In this document: positions 31,876 to 41,105 of the stretch, piece by piece
Position numbering within the stretch: the stretch's first letter is position 1
Layout of the letters: each line of letters starts with the position of its first letter
Source: an uncultured Clostridia bacterium
GTDB lineage: Bacteria > Bacillota > Clostridia > Oscillospirales > Ruminococcaceae
Reading direction: 5' to 3'
Assembly: GCA_947627455.1 (NCBI GenBank)
Contig: CANQWC010000004.1
Coordinates: forward strand, 35,159-99,158
Length of the DNA: 64,000 nt
The notes under the pieces: generated by a model
What the model saw: the letters and a program-made list of their open reading frames with translations, nothing else
What the model was told of the DNA's origin: nothing
Database searches by the model: none
Position numbers and translations under genes: made by a program

Positions 31876-34611
31876 TTAATTTTCATATCTTCCGCAGCAT
31901 TTTTTATATTTCAGACCGCTGCCGCAGGGGCAGGGGTCGTTGCGCCCGGGTTTTTTCTTTGATACCGTCCTCGTCGCCGAAACCGAGCCGTCCGAGCCCG
32001 TGTCCTCGGCCTTAAGAACCTGCTTTCTCTCGACGGGTGCGTTGGTGCGAAGTCTCAGGTTATAGAGCATTCTGACGGTATCCTCGCGAATTGAGGCGAC
32101 CATCGCGTCGAACATGTCGAAGCCCTCCATTCGGTAGGCCACAACAGGGTCGTGGCTGCCGTATGAGCGAAGCCCCATGCCCTTTTTGAGCTCGTCCATG
32201 TCGTCGATGTGCTGTTCCCACTTGCGGTCGACGACCTGAAGCAGAACCACCCTCTCGCACTCGCGAAGAATTTCGCTGCCGAGCTCTTTTTCCTTTTCTT
32301 CATAGCGCTTAAGAGCGGCCTCGCTGACCGTTTTGATGAGGTCTTCTCTTGAAAGCCCGTCAAGCTCCTGAGCGGAATAATTGAAGTCGCCCTCGACGGT
32401 GAACAGCCCCGCGAAGTGCTCTCTTAGGCCCGCAAGGTTCCAATGCTCGGGCTCGTCGCCCGCGATATAGGTGTTCACGCTGTCGGCGCAGAAGTCTGTT
32501 ATCATCTTGAGGATATAGTCTCTGAGGTCCTCGCCCTCCAAAACCTTTGTCCTCTGGCCGTAGATGATCTCGCGCTGGGCGTTCATTACGTCGTCATAGT
32601 TGAGGACGTTCTTTCTGATGTTGAAGTTGCGGCCCTCTACCTTTTTCTGCGATGACTCGATGACGTTTGAAAGCATCTTCGACTCAATCGGCATATCCTC
32701 GGGAATGGACATCGTGTTCATCAGCGCGGTTATCCTGTCGCCGCCAAAGAGCCTCATCAAATCGTCTTCGAGAGAAAGATAGAACCTCGACTCGCCCTCG
32801 TCGCCCTGACGGCCCGAACGGCCCCTGAGCTGGTTGTCGATTCTTCGCGATTCGTGCCTCTCGGTGCCGATGATAAAGAGGCCGCCCGCTTCCTTGACCT
32901 TCTTTGCCTTTTCCTTTATATCCGCCGAGAAGCCGTCAAGCAGGCTGCGATACTTCTCTCTCCCCTCAATGATGTCGGGGTCGTCGGTCTCCGAGAATCC
33001 CGTAATCTCATAGATCTGCTCGTCGTCATAGCCGAGCTTCACAAGCTCGCCCTTGGCGAGAAATTCAGCGTTACCGCCGAGCATTATATCGGTGCCTCGG
33101 CCCGCCATGTTGGTCGCGATCGTCACCGCGCCGAGCTGGCCCGCCTGAGCGACTATCTGGGCCTCGCGCTCATGATATTTCGCGTTCAGAACCTCGTGTT
33201 TAATGCCCTTTCGCCTGAGCATCGAGGAAAGAAGCTCAGACTTCTGAATCGATATCGTGCCGACGAGGACAGGCTGGCCCTTTTCGTGACATTCGGCTAT
33301 CTGCTCGATTACCGCGTTGAATTTTGCCTGCTCGGTCTTGTAAACAACGTCGGGGTGGTCCACCCTTATCATCGGCATATTTGTCGGAATGACTACGACG
33401 TCGAGCTTATATATATCGCGGAATTCGTTTTCCTCGGTTGCGGCGGTGCCCGTCATGCCCGAGAGCTTTTTATAGAGCCTGAAGTAATTCTGGAAGGTTA
33501 TCGTCGCGATGGTCTTCGACTCGCTCGCGACCTTGACGTTTTCTTTCGCCTCAATGGCCTGATGGAGACCGTCGTTAAAGCGGCGGCCGTACATAAGCCT
33601 TCCCGTGAACTCGTCGACGATGATGACCTCGCCGTCCTTGACCACATAGTCGATATCCTTCTGCATAACGCCGTTGGCCTTTATCGCGATGTTGATGTGG
33701 TGCAAAAGCGTTACGTTCTCTGAATCGGTGAGGTTCTCGACCCCGAAGGCTTTTTCGGCCTTTTCGACGCCTCTCTTTGTGAGGGTTGCGGTCCTCGCCT
33801 TTTCGTCGACGATGTAGTCGCCGTCATAAAGCGCGTCGGTATCTTCCTTGTTTTCGGTCTCGACCGTCACGGTTTTTCTGAGGGTCTTGGCGAACCTGTC
33901 GGCTTTCTGATAAAGGTCGGTCGAATCGTCGCCCTTGCCCGAGAGAATAAGCGGTGTTCTCGCCTCGTCGATGAGTATAGAGTCGACCTCGTCAACGATT
34001 GCAAAGGCGTGGCCGCGCTGAACCCTGTCTTTTTTATAGATCACCATGTTGTCGCGAAGATAGTCGAAGCCGAACTCGTTATTCGTGCCGTAGGTGATGT
34101 CGCAGTTGTAGGCTTCGCGGCGCTCGGCGGGGGTCTTCGAGTGAAGAATCACGCCGATGGAGAGCCCGAGGAAGCGATAGACCCTGCCCATCTCCTCAGA
34201 CTGGAATTTCGCGAGATAGTCGTTGACGGTGACGACGTGAACGCCCTCGCCCGAAAGCGCGTTGAGATATGAGGTGAGACAGGCGGTGAGCGTTTTGCCC
34301 TCGCCCGTTTTCATTTCGGCGATTCGGCCTTGGTGCAAAACTATCGCGCCGATTATCTGAACGGGGAAGGCGCGCTTTCCGAGAACCCTTGCGCCCGCCT
34401 CGCGGCAGACGGCAAGCGCCTCGGGCATTATGTCGTCGAGCGTTTCGCCGTTTTTGATGCGCTCTTTGAAAATTTCTGTCTGAGCTTTAAGCTCGGCGTC
34501 GCTCATCGGCTTATACTTGCCCTCAAGCTCCAACACTTTATTTTTTATCGGTTCGATCTTCTTGAGCTCGCGCTCGCTGTACGTCCCGAAAATTTTATCC
34601 ATGAGTCCCAA
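31876..34611 (-). CDS. secA: Preprotein translocase ATPase SecA
   Basis: Motor that drives unfolded preproteins through SecYEG. 911 residues with all parts: Walker [20 protein letters not shown], preprotein-binding insert, second nucleotide domain [15 protein letters not shown] and [17 protein letters not shown], scaffold and C-terminal zinc-binding [13 protein letters not shown]. The start is TTG at 34611 (protein [15 protein letters not shown], a typical SecA N-terminus) with AAAGGA 11 nt upstream. The ATG three codons in has no SD. Consensus promoter upstream. Confidence 0.98.
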   Translation of the reverse strand: MGLMDKIFGTYSERELKKIEPIKNKVLELEGKYKPMSDAELKAQTEIFKERIKNGETLDDIMPEALAVCREAGARVLGKRAFPVQIIGAIVLHQGRIAEMKTGEGKTLTACLTSYLNALSGEGVHVVTVNDYLAKFQSEEMGRVYRFLGLSIGVILHSKTPAERREAYNCDITYGTNNEFGFDYLRDNMVIYKKDRVQRGHAFAIVDEVDSILIDEARTPLILSGKGDDSTDLYQKADRFAKTLRKTVTVETENKEDTDALYDGDYIVDEKARTATLTKRGVEKAEKAFGVENLTDSENVTLLHHINIAIKANGVMQKDIDYVVKDGEVIIVDEFTGRLMYGRRFNDGLHQAIEAKENVKVASESKTIATITFQNYFRLYKKLSGMTGTAATEENEFRDIYKLDVVVIPTNMPMIRVDHPDVVYKTEQAKFNAVIEQIAECHEKGQPVLVGTISIQKSELLSSMLRRKGIKHEVLNAKYHEREAQIVAQAGQLGAVTIATNMAGRGTDIMLGGNAEFLAKGELVKLGYDDEQIYEITGFSETDDPDIIEGREKYRSLLDGFSADIKEKAKKVKEAGGLFIIGTERHESRRIDNQLRGRSGRQGDEGESRFYLSLEDDLMRLFGGDRITALMNTMSIPEDMPIESKMLSNVIESSQKKVEGRNFNIRKNVLNYDDVMNAQREIIYGQRTKVLEGEDLRDYILKMITDFCADSVNTYIAGDEPEHWNLAGLREHFAGLFTVEGDFNYSAQELDGLSREDLIKTVSEAALKRYEEKEKELGSEILRECERVVLLQVVDRKWEQHIDDMDELKKGMGLRSYGSHDPVVAYRMEGFDMFDAMVASIREDTVRMLYNLRLRTNAPVERKQVLKAEDTGSDGSVSATRTVSKKKPGRNDPCPCGSGLKYKKCCGRYEN

Positions 34612-34675
34612 TGCAAAACCATTCCTTTCATCGACATTTTATCAGCCGTTTTCGCAAAGATAAATATACAGATGT

Positions 34676-34704
34676 ATTATAACTCATTTTCGCCCGCTTG
34701 TCAA
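34676..34704 (-). promoter_or_regulatory. Promoter of secA
   Basis: TTGACA (34704-34699), 17-nt spacer, TATAAT (34681-34676) on the minus strand. Confidence 0.83.
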
Positions 34705-34846
34705 ATTAAGGTTTGGTAACAATTTTATGAATTTCTGATGAATAAAAAAGAGGCAGGGCGAAAGCAGCTTGGCGATATTGCAGTCGGCGAGAGGAAGCCG
34801 CCCGCTTCAGAGGCATAGAAGCCTGATATTCGCAGAAATTTTAAAA

Positions 34847-34920
34847 TTTCGTGTCAGGTGTACTTGACACGCTCGGCAGAATCTGCTACAATGATGAAGT
34901 AAGGTAAACATGACACGAAG
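34847..34920 (+). promoter_or_regulatory. Promoter with paired operator sites of the XRE module
   Basis: Promoter TTGACA (34864-34869), 17-nt spacer, TACAAT (34887-34892). The -35 box lies in the near-palindrome GTGTCAGGTGTACTTGACAC (34851-34870). A 17-bp sequence around its left arm, TTTCGTGTCAGGTGTAC (34847-34863), recurs inverted as GTAAACATGACACGAAG (34904-34920) with 14 matches, downstream of the start site. Sites on both sides of a promoter suggest autorepression by the XRE protein. Confidence 0.7.
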
Positions 34921-34932
34921 CGGAGTGATGTT

Positions 34933-35139
34933 GTGAAAAACAGGGTAAGAGAGCTGCGAGAAGCGGCAGGCTTAACGCAAAAGGAGCTCGGGGAAAAGGT
35001 CGGTGTTTCCCGTCAGGCTGTCAACGCAATCGAAACAGAAAAGTTTGATCCTTCAATTTGGCTGGCGTATGACCTTGCAAAATATTTCGGTATACGCATT
35101 GAAGAATTGTTCGATTTTGAGAGGAGTACACGAAAATGA
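34933..35139 (+). CDS. XRE family regulator (YozG-like)
   Basis: A 68-residue stand-alone helix-turn-helix protein: LTQKELGEKVGVSRQAVNAIE is the HTH, and FGIRIEELFDFE the usual C-terminal helix. GTG start with GGAG 7 nt upstream. It is coupled to the next gene by an ATGA overlap. The operator-like repeats around the promoter fit a repressor of its own two-gene unit. DNA here is visibly richer in AT than its flanks, suggesting acquisition. Confidence 0.9.
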   Translation: MKNRVRELREAAGLTQKELGEKVGVSRQAVNAIETEKFDPSIWLAYDLAKYFGIRIEELFDFERSTRK

Positions 35140-35594
35140 AAATAATGAGGAATCCAAAGGTGAATGCCGCAATTATCTTAATAATTACCGCGTTTTACTC
35201 GCCGATATTTATTTCAGCATCGGGGCACATTGAGTTTGAACGCATGTTAAGTCATGCCGACACCCTAAACAATGCTTTCTGGAACGCATGGTCAGCTTTT
35301 TTGATTCAGGGTAATTTGAAGCATATCGGCTATGCTTATATTGTTTTGGCAGCTGCCATTGTAATTTTATCTTTCATCAGAAAACAAAATTATGACGAAT
35401 ATCAAATCGGCATTTTGAAAAAGGGATTTATTGTTTCGGGGATAGTAATGATATGCCTGTTCCCTGCGGCACTGTTGCTTGTTTTAAGTGACCCCAACTA
35501 CGCCATTGAAGCCCTCACGTTTCTTGTCGCCGTGCATTGGGCTGCGGTGCTGATTGCAGACTTGGCGTATGTAATAAAGTGGGGTAAAGGGTAA
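35136..35594 (+). CDS. Four-helix membrane protein, partner of XRE regulator
   Basis: A 152-residue integral membrane protein with about four hydrophobic segments (AAIILIITAFYSPIFIS, YIVLAAAIVILSF, GIVMICLFPAALLLVL, FLVAVHWAAVLIADLAYVI). Start overlaps the regulator's stop. AT-rich codons. Small XRE plus membrane-protein pairs are common in Firmicutes, though usually uncharacterised: stress or bacteriocin sensing is speculation. Confidence 0.82.
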   Translation: MKIMRNPKVNAAIILIITAFYSPIFISASGHIEFERMLSHADTLNNAFWNAWSAFLIQGNLKHIGYAYIVLAAAIVILSFIRKQNYDEYQIGILKKGFIVSGIVMICLFPAALLLVLSDPNYAIEALTFLVAVHWAAVLIADLAYVIKWGKG

Positions 35595-35645
35595 AATGAC
35601 ATGCTCAAGTAAAAAACGTGTTTCAATACACTCTTCTTTATATGC

Positions 35646-35674
35646 AAAAAGCAGACGGGTTTCGTCTGCTTTTG
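35646..35674. terminator. Bidirectional terminator
   Basis: AAAAAGCAGACG-GGTTT-CGTCTGCTTTT, between the XRE module (plus) and the collagen-like gene (minus). It has A- and T-runs on both sides and so can serve both. Confidence 0.8.
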
Positions 35675-35728
35675 CCGTTTTATGCGGGCTGCCCCTAATG
35701 CCCTGCCGAGTTTAAAAATTCAGCCGAA

Positions 35729-36793
35729 TCAGGCGGTATCGCCGAGGCGCTGAATATAAAGCGACGCGTTCGGCGCACCGCCCGCCGAATCGGCAAGGGT
35801 AGCGACGCCCGCGGCGGCATCGACGGTGACAGCGCCCGAATAGGTGTTTCCGCTGTTCGGAAGCACTCCGCCCGCGACGGGTGCGCCGTTGAGATAAACG
35901 GTGAACTGACTTGCGGCGTCGGGCGATACGCTCGGCATCACAAGATAGGTGCCCGCTTCGGTGATGGTCGCCGAAGAGCCGTTCGGGGCAACGGTCACGC
36001 CGTTTGACGACGCGACGGTGTCAAAGGTCACGGGCGCCTGCGCCGCGACGGTCTGGGCGGCGGTGTTATAGACGCGTGCAAAAGCCGCGGTCGGCGAAAC
36101 ACCGTCAGCACCTGTTGCTCCAGTAGCGCCTGTTGCACCAGTAGCTCCAGTGGCACCAGTTGCTCCAGTAGCGCCCACTGCTCCGACTGCGCCTGCTGGG
36201 CCTGTCGCTCCCGTCGGGCCAGTAGGGCCAGTAGGGCCTGTTGGCCCCGTCGGGCCTATCGGGCCTGTAACGCTCAGACCGGCGGGTCCTGCTGCTCCTG
36301 CGGGGCCGGTCGCCCCCGTGGCGCCTGTTGCGCCGGTCGCACCAGTAGCGCCGACTGCTCCGACTGCGCCAGCAGGGCCTGTTGCACCCGTCGGGCCGAT
36401 AGGGCCAGTTGGCCCTGTAACGCCAGTAGCACCAGTAGCACCAGTCGGGCCTATCGGGCCTGTAATGCTCAGACCGGCGGGTCCTGCTGCTCCTGCGGGG
36501 CCGGTCGCCCCCGTGGTGCCTGTTGCGCCCGTAGCACCTGTTGCGCCCGTTGCTCCCGCTGCGCCCTGAGCGCCGACAGGTCCCTGAGGGCCGACAGCGC
36601 CAGTCGGTCCGATCGGGCCTTGGGGTCCTGTCGCACCTGTTGGGCCGATGGGGCCTGCAGGGCCTGTAACGCCTGTCGGGCCGATGACCATTCCGCCGCC
36701 GCACCCGCAGCCGAAACTGTATACGTTGGTGCCGTTCGGATAGCTGTTATTTGCGGCCGAGCTGCAGCCGCAGCCGCTGTTATTGTTTGCCAT
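35729..36793 (-). CDS. Collagen-like repeat protein with BclA-type C-terminal domain
   Basis: A 354-residue protein. The Cys/Asn-rich head ([20 protein letters not shown]) is followed by about 180 residues of Gly-X-Y triplets, mostly [10 protein letters not shown], with two nearly identical long blocks (each passing through GAAGPAGLS and TGPIGPTG) that show internal duplication. The last 120 residues are a beta-rich globular domain ([32 protein letters not shown]) like the BclA/exosporium trimerisation domain. Probably a glycosylated filament on the spore or cell surface. SD GGAGG. Shadow ORFs on the other frames come from the repeats. The glycosyltransferase gene lies upstream on the same strand. 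Confidence 0.92.
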   Translation of the reverse strand: MANNNSGCGCSSAANNSYPNGTNVYSFGCGCGGGMVIGPTGVTGPAGPIGPTGATGPQGPIGPTGAVGPQGPVGAQGAAGATGATGATGATGTTGATGPAGAAGPAGLSITGPIGPTGATGATGVTGPTGPIGPTGATGPAGAVGAVGATGATGATGATGATGPAGAAGPAGLSVTGPIGPTGPTGPTGPTGPTGATGPAGAVGAVGATGATGATGATGATGATGATGADGVSPTAAFARVYNTAAQTVAAQAPVTFDTVASSNGVTVAPNGSSATITEAGTYLVMPSVSPDAASQFTVYLNGAPVAGGVLPNSGNTYSGAVTVDAAAGVATLADSAGGAPNASLYIQRLGDTA

Positions 36794-36959
36794 ATGGTTT
36801 TCCTCCCTGAAAAAGATTCCCGCAGAGTGCGGGTCGGTCTCGGAAGCGGGGGCTTATACAGGGCGGAGCCGAGCCCCCGCCTTCGGCGGGGTGCTGCGCG
36901 CCCCGCGGACGTCCCGTCCGCGGGCGGCTCCGCCCGCGTTTTCCCGCCCTTCCGAAGTT
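36794..36959 (-). repeat. GC-rich hairpin cluster between glycosyltransferase and collagen-like gene
   Basis: Three strong palindromes: CCCCGCCTTCGGCGGGG, CCGCGGACGTCCCGTCCGCGG and GCGGGCGGAGCCGCCCGC. A small hairpin CCCGCA-CTC-TGCGGG followed by AATCTTTTT stands just before the SD of the collagen-like gene and could attenuate read-through from the glycosyltransferase gene. Confidence 0.5.
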
Positions 36960-38042
36960 TTATCCTTCGCGCTCCGAGGCCCTCAGCCCCGCGAAATATT
37001 CGCGGTTGTGAAGAACCTCTGCACTGCGCGGATATATTTTTTCTGCAAGATCGTTGTATTTTTCCGCGAGCTTCCGCTCACCAAGGCGGTCGGCGATGAC
37101 GCAGAGCTGTAAATAGGGCACATACCCGCCGTAATCGGCATGAACAAACCCGCCGACAGCCGTTTTAAACTGCCTCGGCGCAAGCTCATACCAGAACCTC
37201 GCGAGGCCATACCGCCCTTTTTCCAAAGCCCTCCGCCCAAGCTCGCAGCAAAGATCCGCACGCGGCGGCCCGAGCGAAAGAGCGCGGTAAAGCGCATCCT
37301 CCGACTCCTCATCGCGGCCCGCCGCAGAGAGACACTGCGAAAGCTCATAAAACGCCGAAATCCTGTTTTCCGACCACGCGGCCGAATCCTCCGCGCAAAG
37401 CCGATACTGTTTTATTGCCTCATCTCGGCGGCCGACGGCGCAAAGCTCGCGGGCATAGTAATACCTCATTCTCGGCGAAAGCCCGCGGCCCTTCGCGATT
37501 ATTTTTTCAAATATCGCGATGTTTCTCCCGCCCGAGCCCTCTTTGAGCTTTTTGTGCGATACCGCCGCCCTGCCGTGAATGATCTTTCCGCGAGGCACGA
37601 TCGCCTCGTGAATTTCCCCCTCGAACCAAAAGCCTGCCCCCGCGCGAACTATCCTCTCGCGCTCATAGGAAAGAAGCACCCGCCCGTCGCCCGAAAACGC
37701 GACGTTGTAGGGCAGCATGACCATATCGGGCGAAAGCCTTTCAAGCGAGTCGATGAGCTCCCCGAAGAGCCCGTAATTATCGCCCTCGATGACGTCGTCG
37801 GCGTCAAGCCAGCAGAGATAGTCGCCCGAAGCCTTTGAGAACGCGAAATTCCTCGCCTTTGAAAAGTCATCCACCCATTTAAAGTCATAGACTTTATCGG
37901 TGAACCTTTCGGCGATGCTCTTCGTGCGGTCGGTCGAGCCCGTATCGACGATCACCGTCTCGTCAAAAAGCCCACGAACGCTCTCAAGGCACCTTTCAAG
38001 AACATCTTCCTCATCTCGGACTATCATACACAAGCTTATCAT
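36960..38042 (-). CDS. Family 2 glycosyltransferase with TPR-like tail
   Basis: A 360-residue enzyme. The N-terminal GT-A domain has ISLCMIVRDEEDVLERCLESV, VDTGSTDRTKSIAERF, RNFAFSKASGDYLCWLDADDV. The C-terminal half holds tetratricopeptide-like helices (YYARELCAVGRRDEAIKQY, CCELGRRALEKGRYGLARFW). The ATG at 38042 has AAAGGAG 7 nt upstream. Cytosolic. Next to a BclA-like protein, a role in glycosylating that protein is likely, as in exosporium clusters (inference). Confidence 0.9.
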   Translation of the reverse strand: MISLCMIVRDEEDVLERCLESVRGLFDETVIVDTGSTDRTKSIAERFTDKVYDFKWVDDFSKARNFAFSKASGDYLCWLDADDVIEGDNYGLFGELIDSLERLSPDMVMLPYNVAFSGDGRVLLSYERERIVRAGAGFWFEGEIHEAIVPRGKIIHGRAAVSHKKLKEGSGGRNIAIFEKIIAKGRGLSPRMRYYYARELCAVGRRDEAIKQYRLCAEDSAAWSENRISAFYELSQCLSAAGRDEESEDALYRALSLGPPRADLCCELGRRALEKGRYGLARFWYELAPRQFKTAVGGFVHADYGGYVPYLQLCVIADRLGERKLAEKYNDLAEKIYPRSAEVLHNREYFAGLRASEREG

Positions 38043-38152
38043 CGCCCTGCTCCTTTCACGGGTGCTCAATGCCATAATATGCCCGACCGCCGCCCGCTGT
38101 TACCCCCGAAGCCCCGCCGAAAACAAAACCTGCGCAAAATTTTCAATTTCCG

Positions 38153-38181
38153 TTGATTATTTCTGAAAAGTGTGATATAAT
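38153..38181 (+). promoter_or_regulatory. Promoter of rnf operon
   Basis: TTGATT, 17-nt spacer, TATAAT, with a T-rich start region and a leader of about 55 nt. Confidence 0.78.
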
Positions 38182-38241
38182 TTTTTTGTATATTCAACGC
38201 GGAGCTGTTTTGTCCGCAAATTTTTTGAGGGAGGTCGGATT

Positions 38242-39573
38242 ATGCCCCTAAAGACGTTCAAGGGCGGCGTTCACCCGAAGGACCGCAAAGCCATGTCTGA
38301 AAATGCCCGAACAGTCAGGCTTGAGGCTAAGGGAGAGCTTACATACCTTGTCAACCAACATATCGGAGCGCCCGCAAAGCCTGTCGTAAGCGTCGGCGAC
38401 CGCGTTTTGGTCGGCCAGACGATAGCCGAAGCGGGAGGGTTTGTCTCTGCGCCCGTGTCGGCATCTGTCTCGGGAACGGTGAAATCGGTCGGAATGAGAA
38501 TGACCCAGTCGGGCGACGAGGCCTTTGCCATCGTCGTTGAAAACGACAACGAGTATGAGGCCGTAAGCGGCTTCGGCGAATACCGCGATTACACCGCTCT
38601 TTCAAAGGAAGAAATCCGCGAGATAATAAGGGCCGCGGGCATCGTCGGAATGGGCGGCGCGGGCTTCCCGACTTCTGTCAAGCTCGCCGTGAAGGACGAT
38701 TCCGCCATCGACCACATAATCTGCAACGGCGCCGAGTGCGAGCCCTATATAACCTGCGACTACCGCCTGATGCTTGAAAAGCCCGACGACGCCGTCACGG
38801 GTATGAAAATTCTTCTGAGGCTGTTTGAGAATGCCGTCGGCGTTTTCGGTATCGAAAACAACAAGCCCCACGGCATCGAGTCGCTGAGAAAGGCCTGCGA
38901 GGGCTCTGAAAAAATCTCGGTGGTGCCGCTTCTGAAAAAATACCCCCAAGGCGGCGAGCGAATGTTAATCCGCGCGATCACGGGAAGAAAGATAAACTCG
39001 AAAAAGCTCCCTGCCGACGCCGGCTGCGTCGTTGTGAACTATGCCACCCTCATCGCGATAGCCGACGCGGTAACAAAAAATATCCCGCTGATAAGGCGCG
39101 TCGTGACCGTTACGGGCGACGCCGTCAACACCCCGTCGAATTTCGACATTCCGATCGGAATTGCCGCTCAGGAGCTCATCGACGCTGCGGGCGGGTTCAA
39201 GGCCGACCCCGAGAAAATAATCTTCGGCGGCCCGATGATGGGCGCCGCGGTTTATACCGCCGATATCCCCGTCACAAAGTCGACCTCCTGCATTCTGGCG
39301 CTTTTGCATGACGAGACCGCGGGCCTCAACCCGACGGAATGTATCCGCTGCGGAAAGTGCCTTTACGCCTGCCCCGAACACCTCATGCCGATTCGGCTCA
39401 AAAACGCCGCCGACCGCCGCGATTATGCCGAGTTTGAGGCGTCGCACGGGCTTGAGTGCATAGGCTGCGGCTGCTGCACATATGTCTGCCCCGCGAAGAG
39501 AAGGCTGTCTCAGACAATAACCATGGCCAAGCGCTACGTTCTGGCCGAGAAGAAGAAAGGAGCGGCAAAATGA
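38242..39573 (+). CDS. rnfC: Rnf complex subunit RnfC
   Basis: Peripheral subunit that binds NADH/FMN and relays electrons in the ferredoxin:NAD+ oxidoreductase. 443 residues: N-terminal GGVHPKDRKAM, barrel-sandwich and SLBB parts, FMN/NAD loop GGAGFPTSVKL, and two [4Fe-4S] sites, CIRCGKCLYACP and CIGCGCCTYVCP. SD GGGAGG. First gene of rnfCDGEAB, which is the clostridial order. The next gene starts in an ATGA overlap. Confidence 0.97.
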   Translation: MPLKTFKGGVHPKDRKAMSENARTVRLEAKGELTYLVNQHIGAPAKPVVSVGDRVLVGQTIAEAGGFVSAPVSASVSGTVKSVGMRMTQSGDEAFAIVVENDNEYEAVSGFGEYRDYTALSKEEIREIIRAAGIVGMGGAGFPTSVKLAVKDDSAIDHIICNGAECEPYITCDYRLMLEKPDDAVTGMKILLRLFENAVGVFGIENNKPHGIESLRKACEGSEKISVVPLLKKYPQGGERMLIRAITGRKINSKKLPADAGCVVVNYATLIAIADAVTKNIPLIRRVVTVTGDAVNTPSNFDIPIGIAAQELIDAAGGFKADPEKIIFGGPMMGAAVYTADIPVTKSTSCILALLHDETAGLNPTECIRCGKCLYACPEHLMPIRLKNAADRRDYAEFEASHGLECIGCGCCTYVCPAKRRLSQTITMAKRYVLAEKKKGAAK

Positions 39574-40520
39574 GCAAGACCCTCAACGTTTCGATCTCGC
39601 CGCATGTCCGCTCGCGGGAAACGACGGCGACGATAATGGCCGACGTCATCATCGCGCTGATACCCTCGATCGCCGTCGGCGTATATGTCTTCGGCGCGAG
39701 GGCTTTCGCGATAACGATGCTCTCGGTGGTCTCCTGCGTGGCCTCTGAGTACATATACGAAAAGCTCCTCAAAAAGCCGATAACCATAACCGACCTCTCC
39801 GCCGTGGTCACGGGCCTGATTCTGGCCGTGAACCTCTATTCGACCGCCCCGTGGTGGCTGCCGATTCTTGGCGGCGCGTTCGCGATAATCGTCGTGAAGA
39901 TGCTCTACGGCGGCATCGGCCAGAACATCATGAACCCCGCGCTCGCCGCGCGCTGCTTCCTGCTTTTGTCGTTTTCAAGAATAATGACCGACTATCCCCG
40001 CCTCGACGGCGTTTCTTCGGCGACGCCGCTGACCCTCGCGAAGGAGGGCGTTTACACACCTGTCCGCGATCTTCTGTTGGGCACCCATTCGGGCACCATC
40101 GGCGAGACCTCGGCGATAGCGATAATAATCGGCGCGGTCTACCTCTGCGCAAGGGGAATAATCAAGCCCCGTGAGCCGCTTTCGGTGATAATCTCGACGG
40201 GCGTATTCGTCACCCTCTTCAGCGTTATTCAGGGCAGGCCCGTCACCCTTGACTTCCTCGCCGTCCACATGCTCGGCGGCGGAATGCTCCTCGGCGCGGT
40301 GTTCATGGCTTCCGACTATACCACCACCCCCGTCACCCCTTGGGGTCAGGTGATCTTCGGCTGCTGCGTCGGCTTTATAACCGCGCTTATCCGCTGCGTC
40401 GGCGGCGGCACCGAGGGCGTTTCCTACGCGATATGCATTTCAAATATCCTCACCCCGCTCATCGAAAAGCTTACGATACCGACCCCGTTCGGCCTTAAAA
40501 AGGAGCGTGGCAAGAAATGA
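39570..40520 (+). CDS. rnfD: Rnf complex subunit RnfD
   Basis: Integral membrane flavoprotein subunit, 316 residues, about eight helices. A covalent FMN should attach to the threonine of SSATPLTLAKEG (family consensus S/T-GAT-like). Here the motif reads SSAT rather than SGAT. Segments YGGIGQNIMNPALAARCFLL and ASDYTTTPVTPWGQ are typical. The true start is the ATG at 39570, overlapping the rnfC stop, with AAAGGAG upstream. The track start at 39456 is out of place inside rnfC. Confidence 0.96.
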   Translation: MSKTLNVSISPHVRSRETTATIMADVIIALIPSIAVGVYVFGARAFAITMLSVVSCVASEYIYEKLLKKPITITDLSAVVTGLILAVNLYSTAPWWLPILGGAFAIIVVKMLYGGIGQNIMNPALAARCFLLLSFSRIMTDYPRLDGVSSATPLTLAKEGVYTPVRDLLLGTHSGTIGETSAIAIIIGAVYLCARGIIKPREPLSVIISTGVFVTLFSVIQGRPVTLDFLAVHMLGGGMLLGAVFMASDYTTTPVTPWGQVIFGCCVGFITALIRCVGGGTEGVSYAICISNILTPLIEKLTIPTPFGLKKERGKK

Positions 40521-41104
40521 ACCGTATAATCAAAGACACACTTTCTTTAGTCGCGATAACCCTTGTGGCGGGGGTCTGCCTTTCGTTCGTCCACGAGCTC
40601 ACCGCCGACACGATTCTTAAGGCCGAGGCCGACGAGCGCACCGCCTCTTACCGCGAGGTATTCCCCGCGGCCGCCGATTTCATAACCCCCGAGGGCGATG
40701 AAGATATCGGCAAAACGGTTTCTGTCGCGGGCGTCACCATCGGCGAATCGCTCTTCGCCGTCGATTCAGAGGGTAACGTCATCGGCTGCGTGATTTCCTC
40801 GACCTCTGCCAACGGCTACGGCGGCGATGTAACCCTCTCCGTCGGAATAGACCTTGAAAACACCGTCACGGGAATGACCGTCACCTCGATGTCCGAGAGC
40901 CCGGGCTTCGGCTCACACTGCCAAGACGAAGATTTTCAGGAGCAGTTCAAAGGCGTCAAAGGCGAGGTCACATACACCTCGGGCGGAAAATCTCAGCCGA
41001 ATGAGATCGACATGATAAGCGGCGCGACCTTTACCACCCGCGCCGTCACCGAAGCGGCAAACGGTGCGCTCGAATGTGCGCGCAGTCTTTTGGGAGGTGA
41101 GTGA
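40517..41104 (+). CDS. rnfG: Rnf complex subunit RnfG
   Basis: A 195-residue subunit with one N-terminal membrane helix and an extracytoplasmic FMN-binding domain. The FMN-attachment motif is MISGATFTTRAV, and PGFGSHCQDEDFQEQF is the usual segment before it. Flavinylation depends on ApbE, encoded four genes downstream. ATGA overlap with rnfD. Confidence 0.96.
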   Translation: MNRIIKDTLSLVAITLVAGVCLSFVHELTADTILKAEADERTASYREVFPAAADFITPEGDEDIGKTVSVAGVTIGESLFAVDSEGNVIGCVISSTSANGYGGDVTLSVGIDLENTVTGMTVTSMSESPGFGSHCQDEDFQEQFKGVKGEVTYTSGGKSQPNEIDMISGATFTTRAVTEAANGALECARSLLGGE

Positions 41105-41105
41105 A

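Noticed and set aside
34738-34818. 26-codon frame (ATGAATAAAAAAGAG...) upstream of the XRE module
   Set aside because: No SD or promoter of its own and no hydrophobic or other informative feature.
36150-36569. [10 protein letters not shown]-repeat ORF opposite the collagen-like gene
   Set aside because: Direct consequence of the Gly-X-Y codon repeats read on the other strand; no SD or independent start context.
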